The notes beneath the pieces are model-generated. The model did not search any database and was not told the origin of the DNA. It was given only the letters and a program-made list of their open reading frames with translations. From Cyanoderma ruficeps (lineage: Eukaryota > Chordata > Aves > Passeriformes > Timaliidae): 64,000 bases of DNA. Location: the NCBI GenBank assembly GCA_008694505.1, contig VZDJ01007755.1, positions 7,482,711-7,546,710 on the forward strand. The letters are read 5' to 3'. A program made the position numbers and the translations under genes. Shown in pieces: positions 58,155 to 64,000 of this stretch. Every line of letters begins with the position of its first letter. Positions within the stretch are counted from its first letter, which is position 1.

Positions 58155-61100
58155 TAGTAAGGGCTGGACTTAGGTAGTGAGCAAACCTGTATTAGTCACA
58201 GATTTGTGGCACTGCTGTGTTGACAAGGACTTGGGGGTGAAACACACTTTACAGGCATAAACAAAGGTGGAAAAGGGAGGTGGGTAGGTGGAGGTATGGC
58301 TGGTGTCCTTTCCCATGTCTCCGAGGGGTGTTTCCAGGGGTCTGTGTTGGAAGGTTGCGGAGCTGGGTCATCATTTGTGGGTGGTGGTGCACTGATCTTC
58401 CACCCCGGGAGCTGCAGCAATTCACAACGCTTATTTAAAATTTAAAGTTGCTTTTAACCTTTTTTAGCAGAGTTCTCAGAAGATTTGGATAAGGATGTGA
58501 GATTCAGCGCTGGAAATAAGGAGATCCATTGACTTCTTCAGAAGTGAAAGTTTCAAGAAGAGAATTCAGGCAGGCTCACTGGCAATTCTGGGGGCACAAA
58601 GGATTTTATTCTCTCCACACTGAAAATTTATGGAGAATAAATGGGTAATCTAGGCAACTGGAATAACCCCCTTCCATATACACAGGCTGCTGAATGTTCA
58701 AACCCTGGTACTGTGTTTGAAAGGGGATTTGCATTTTTAACTGTAACTATTGGTGAGACACAATATTCTTCCTTCCCACTACAGTTCTTGATTTGTTTAT
58801 GCCTCTGGGCCATGTCAGTTACCTGAACCCTGACACTATGTAAATAACATCAAATAAGTTGCCAGTCACCTAAAGACACTAGGTCTTCAAAGGTTTATGC
58901 TTTGGCAGATCTTTATGCCTTGGCTGATTAATCACTTGAAAGCAGAGGCAGAGGCCAGTGCATAAGCTTAAACATAAGTCTTTATTAGAACAGGACCTAG
59001 GATGGTCAGGGACATTATACAAAAGTACTAAATAACCTTTTAGTCCACTGAGACAGAAATTTAACAGCACTGTTTGGCTGAATACATACAGAGTGCTTTG
59101 CAATAGAGAGGTGACAATAGCACGCTAGTGAAAAAAGAGGAAGGCATTGACCTCAAGTGTCTGTGAGAATCTGTAGATAAGTCCATGACCCGAAGCTTCT
59201 GAAGAAAACAGTATTTCAAACACAGGGCAAAATAAGCTGAACTCTGGCATCAGCAAAACAGAGATTAAATGCTTGAAAAGACAAAAAGCCTGTGCTGGCA
59301 GTTCAAAGGAAATAAGCTGGACAATAATCAAAATTCAGCTTGGCTGAATACAAAAAAGCATTACTGGAGTCTGGTACAACCTCTAAAAGACAAGTTTTCC
59401 AATTCCTTTTTTCAACAGCTAGAGGGATCCAGGAGTTGTATAACAGCTGATCAGTTTCTTGTTGTTTGTTGGTTTTTTTGGGGTTTTTTTTAGGCGAGGC
59501 CAATAGAGAAATGTTAACATTCACATTGTTTGCAGCTTCATTGCTAAGTGAGTAGTTAATGAAGCAGTGAACTTCTGCAAATTCAAGCATCTGTGCACTA
59601 CTGTGCTAACTAGATAGTATTTTCTAAATTGTCTAACTGCATGAGTGACTCCAAAGCAAACTTGTGTTAAAGAGAATCACCTGGATTTTTTTTTCCATAG
59701 ACCATGCCAGACATTCATATAAATTCATTTGGTGGTGCTCAGTTGATGTCTCTTTTCTCCTTCATGAGCAGAGCTCCTGGCCCAAACTTCTTCATGCTCT
59801 CTGTGAGGTTTATGTAAATACAGGTAAAGGCCCTTCCATACCAAAGTCACCATGGACAAAAATAAAGTTGTGCACCGTCAGCATAAAGTGATAAATACTA
59901 ACAAGTGAAAGGAGACAGCTCAGAAGAAGAATAGTGTTTAAAAAAGGAAGAAGACAAAAGTCATCAAATAGATGTTTATGGAAAGCAGATTGAATCAGTG
60001 AGGCAAAGGATGTCTCTGCCATTATGGACTTCACGGTATTTGTTTAGATGAGAGCATAAAACACCCAAGGTCCCCCCAACAACCTTAGGCTGAGATGCTT
60101 GTGGTCCATTTCACAATGCAGTACAGTTACCCTGCTGAAATAAGCCAAATAGACATAAATATTTCTGATCTATTAAGGGAATTTACCATTCTGAAGATCT
60201 TCCCTTCAAGCAGTCATGTCTCACTCTCTCATTCACACTGGCTGGTTTCTTTTTCTGGACAGCAGAGGTAGAAAAACAATGTTTCTGGATATGATTTTAA
60301 TGATTATGGTAGTCTCGTTATTATAACTACTCAAATGTAATCTCAAATACTCTTCAGTTTCACATAATTGGCAATAGCTGTTCAAAGAGTGCAGGCTGGC
60401 ATATTAAGGTGATCCACAACAACAAGAAGAAAAGCAATTTCCACATGGAACAGTGAGAACTGAACTCTCTAGATGGTCACTAAAGCTACAGCCATACGAA
60501 AGCTTCACCTAAGGGAACATAGACAGAAATAAAATGGAGATATATTCAGGTCATGCTTAGCTGATGAAGTAAGCCTTGCTTTGTAACATGATGAAAAGGT
60601 CAGTATCAGGTCTGAATTATCTGCTCTGTTACTTCACATGGCAAGTACAGGTAGTTTTCACTGGAATACATACTGCCTGCCTTCTCCAGTATTCCCCATA
60701 ATGGGAAAAGCCTCACTAGCCTTTGGAAAGAAATAATTTTTAATGATATTTGTAACTACATCTATGGGCTATTTATAACTCAAGTGTAGACTTCTGCTTT
60801 TCCCTTCTAGCCAAGTGCTGCTGAACGAGAAGTTGGTTGGGAAAATGGATTATTAGAGACTGAGCACTTTGTGAGGCTTTAACGAAAGCATAGTGAAAAT
60901 TAATAAATATCATTTAAGGGCTGTCTCACTTCTTGACACTGTGTCAGTTACACCAAGAACTGGTCAAGGAAATGTGTTAGCCCAACTGGATTGGTGGGTG
61001 AGAGTTGGAAGGAAAATAGAGACCGCTAGTAAATGAAGGAAAAATACAGCAGAGTATCTTGTTTTCTTTTTTAAATTGACACATACCAAAAAGAACAACA

Positions 61101-64000
61101 AACCCTAATTCCGGATAAACTTTTTTTAGGTCAGCCTTCAAGGTTTTTCTCAGGCAAGAGAAAAATCAATATTTCAGTTTTGTTGTTCTCTTGTTACCGT
61201 TGCTTTTAGAGGCAAATCAATTTTAAATGAAAACAGTGCTCTCTTGAAATGCAAATGAGAAACTTTTTATCTAGAATATGTCAAGATAAATAGGCTGATA
61301 TTTTTCATTATTAAAATATCTAAATGAATGCTTCTACTCTTTGGTATCTTCCCCCATTTTTTTTTTCATTTTTTTGATTAAATTTACTGACTCAGGTTCA
61401 GAAAAACCTGGTGCCTATGATATGTCTACAATATGTGCACTTCTTTTTGCCAGCACAAAAACAGTACATGGCAGAGCCTGAGGGCCAGAAGAGCTCATTG
61501 GCAGCTGCTGAGGCCACCCCCAGCTAATAGGAACTGCCCACCAGCAGAATTTGTGTACAAGTTCCATCAGTAAGTGGAAAGATGGAACAGAAAAATCCCT
61601 AGCTTTGGCTATAGAGTTGCTAAAATAACTTTACTTTGGCTAATAAGCTGTTAGGGTAAGAATTAACAGACTTTTTTTTTTTTTAATTTTCTCTTTTGCC
61701 TAACCCTTCATTTCAATACCTGCAGTCAGATTTTTCTCTCAGTGTCAGATCAATAGTGCCCCCTCTCCCTGTGTGCTGAGGAGCCCACAATAGCACGTGC
61801 AGGTCAAATTACCTACCCAGGATCACATCACCTGGCCCTTTTTAACCAATGGAATTACTGTCTAGCTCCCAACTCCTACAGGATGAGGAGCTTCCTAGAC
61901 TGTCACATGGAGGCAACAAAGCAAAAAACCTGGTGAGAAGGGGGAGGAGTCTTGCCAAGTCAGACTTCTGCTACTTCTGCCAGCAACCTGAGGGATCCTT
62001 CTTTTTTAATTCACATGTGCTGAGCTTCTCAAGCTCTTTCTCACTGTCTAAACTCAACATCTCAAACCCTTTCCATTGACTTTGGTGGAATGACTCCATT
62101 TTGCAGCAATAAGTGGTGAAAAAATCTCCACGTTGACTCACGGACCATGCACCACACTTGTGAATCTATGCAACTTTATTTCTTCACTTTGAAAAAAAGA
62201 AAGTTCAAACCACAGACTTGCACACTATCTGAGCACTGAAGCTGCCTTTAATTCTGACATTCACTTAATGCTGACAAATTAGTTGAGTTCTTGCAATTTA
62301 CATGAGGTCTCATCAGAATACAGTCCAATATTCAATTAGGAACATTTTTTCGGGGAGGAGGCATCATGCAGAACTTTGAACACTGTGATCAATATATTAA
62401 AGAACAGGGAGCCTTTGAAGCAGAGCTGCTCTAATTAATCTACTTTATTTTGCATTTTGCTTGTCTCAGAAAAATATTCTTTCCCTTCAAGTCCATTCCC
62501 CATATTGATAACTGATCCTGCCCCAGCATGGAAGGACTGCATGAGCAACTCTCCATTTCTGAGGTACTCTAGTGAACGAGCTAACCTTTGAGCAGCAACC
62601 TGCAAACAAAACTGAAATGTATTTGTCCCTTTCACAAAGGCATCCTGGTTATTCTATGTTTATAGGCATAAACAATCCTTAGATTTGTCTGCTTTCTTTA
62701 AAGCACCTACTGATGTTGTACCAGCCAGACCTTGATCTACTACAACACGCCAGACCGGGAATCCATTACAACACAACCACTAAATATATGCTAGTAGCAG
62801 ATGTGCTCAGTGGCTTGGGAAAAATAGATGTTATATTTAATTACATGACATTGTAAAACAAAGCAGAAACAAAATCACATGTGCAGTTAATGAAGGGCAG
62901 GAAACTTAGATTATTAGATTAATTAATTAATTACTATAGATTTATCTATTAATTATTAGATTTAAGAACATAATATTAAGCAAGTATTGCTCAGATGAGA
63001 CAATTTGCTGAATTCAAGTCAGTGCTAGACCCGAACAGTCTTTCTGGATCCTACACTTCTTAATACTTAGAATCAGAGTGTAGAGCATTAGGGTCAGAGT
63101 ATCTGAGGTCAGACTCAAATACCTCCAGAGAGGAGTATAAATAAATGGTTCAAACTTGCAGCCATCTGTGGTGAGGGTTATCATCCCTTGACTCTAAAGA
63201 GAGAGCAATTACCAGTAGGCCTCAGCAATTATGAAATGCAGGGTGATGTTACTTTACTACTGCAGGCTTCAGATACCATTACATACACCTACATGACCCT
63301 ACAATTATGGGATCCCCAAATTGTGTCCTATGCTGCTCTGGCAGCCCTCAAAGAGGCTTTTTTTAAATTAAGACTTTTTTTAATTCTATCTTTTGAGAGA
63401 GAATCTTCCTGTGCAGCCTGACAAAGGATGGCAATGTATGACGAATGACAGGAAGGGAGCACACACAGATCCAGCACTTTCCCAAAGAAAACTCACATTC
63501 CCCCTTCTCTTACAGGGGCTGGACACACCAGCAATGCACAGGTCACAAATTTGAGGACAAGAAATGGTGGCCTGTCCACAAATAATGGGTTGTCATTGCT
63601 TTCTGTGTACAAAGCCCAAGAGATGCTTCTCCAGGGCACCAGTTCAGGCAGGACACTGCAATGTGGAGTAAGTGAAATGGGCACATCAGCATTTCTGCCT
63701 CAGCATCAGTTCCAATGGCAGAGGGTTTGTCCTGGTTGAAACGCCACAGGGACATATTGTGCTTGCGTGGGCCCTGTAAATAAAATGGTACTCCCCATCC
63801 ATCTCCCTCACTGTTTTCCCCACCTTTCCCTGATTTTCCCTGGCCTGCACATTTGAGAGCTATGCAACTAGATACAAAGCTAAGGGGGTAGAAATGATTG
63901 TTGGATACCACTTTGAGCTCAGAGCATGACCAATTTTGTCCTTCTTGAGAAGACTAAATGATTTGAGAGAAAACCAGAGTGTGATTATGTCATATTTGAA
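58155..64000. other. Gene-free stretch
   Basis: No supported gene. Minor features are a T/G-rich tract at 59,458-59,493, a poly-T run at 61,671-61,684, and an AT-rich patch at 62,909-62,966 with TTATTAGATT repeated at 62,911 and 62,953. A 122-codon minus-strand ORF at 63,543-63,911 has no domain. Confidence 0.45.
59458..59493. repeat. T/G-rich low-complexity tract
   Basis: GTTGTTTGTTGG followed by T-runs broken by GGGG, similar in make-up to 36,817-36,876. Confidence 0.65.

Noticed and set aside
1..64000. CRISPR arrays, operons, rRNA or intact viral genes
   Set aside because: None is present. The only retroviral sequence found consists of solo LTRs without internal coding regions.

Overview
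The window looks like non-coding bird DNA, most likely from a songbird. The evidence is several CR1 LINE fragments ending in the bird-type tail built on ATTCT/GATTCT, three long terminal repeats (LTRs) of bird retrovirus types, and sparse, short repeats in an AT-rich background. An old MIR-type SINE also fits an amniote genome. There are no bacterial gene clusters, no CRISPR array, no rRNA and no convincing tRNA. Two N characters (14942 and 47049) mark unresolved bases; the second lies inside a microsatellite. The songbird call rests on remembered LTR architecture and could not be checked by search.

No gene could be identified by name. Many open reading frames of 60-160 codons occur, but DNA of this composition gives such ORFs by chance, so length alone counts for nothing. 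The best case for a gene is on the minus strand. A CpG-rich islet at 57,650-57,870 could be a promoter. An ATG-led, acidic, coiled-coil-like segment at 55,421-55,792 ends at a good splice donor. Exon-like segments follow at 38,070-38,297, 30,981-31,114, 30,413-30,524 and 11,250-11,327. A possible last exon at 10,609-10,767 has a stop codon and an AATAAA signal about 50 bases further on. Reading phase is compatible between the 38.1 kb and 31.0 kb pieces and between the 11.3 kb and 10.6 kb pieces. Exons needed to connect the rest were not found, so this is a hypothesis. A separate minus-strand exon-like segment lies at 578-652, and a possible plus-strand last exon with an acidic C-terminus at 23,575-23,662.

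The repeats are firmer. From left to right they are: two adjoining CR1 fragments (6.26-7.05 kb), a MIR-type SINE (7.6 kb), a minus-strand solo LTR (17.4-18.1 kb), a CR1 (36.1 kb), a minus-strand solo LTR with a clear TATA box and poly(A) signal (41.7-42.2 kb), a plus-strand ERVL-type solo LTR (44.7-45.3 kb), a CR1 tail expanded into an (ATTCT)n microsatellite (46.9-47.0 kb), and two minus-strand CR1 fragments (52.8 and 57.9 kb). Some blocks (about 9.9-10.25, 11.4-11.72 and 18.2-18.75 kb) are repeat-free, AT-rich and homeobox-motif-rich, like conserved enhancers; alignment to other birds would decide. Nothing seen amounts to a new multi-gene system.
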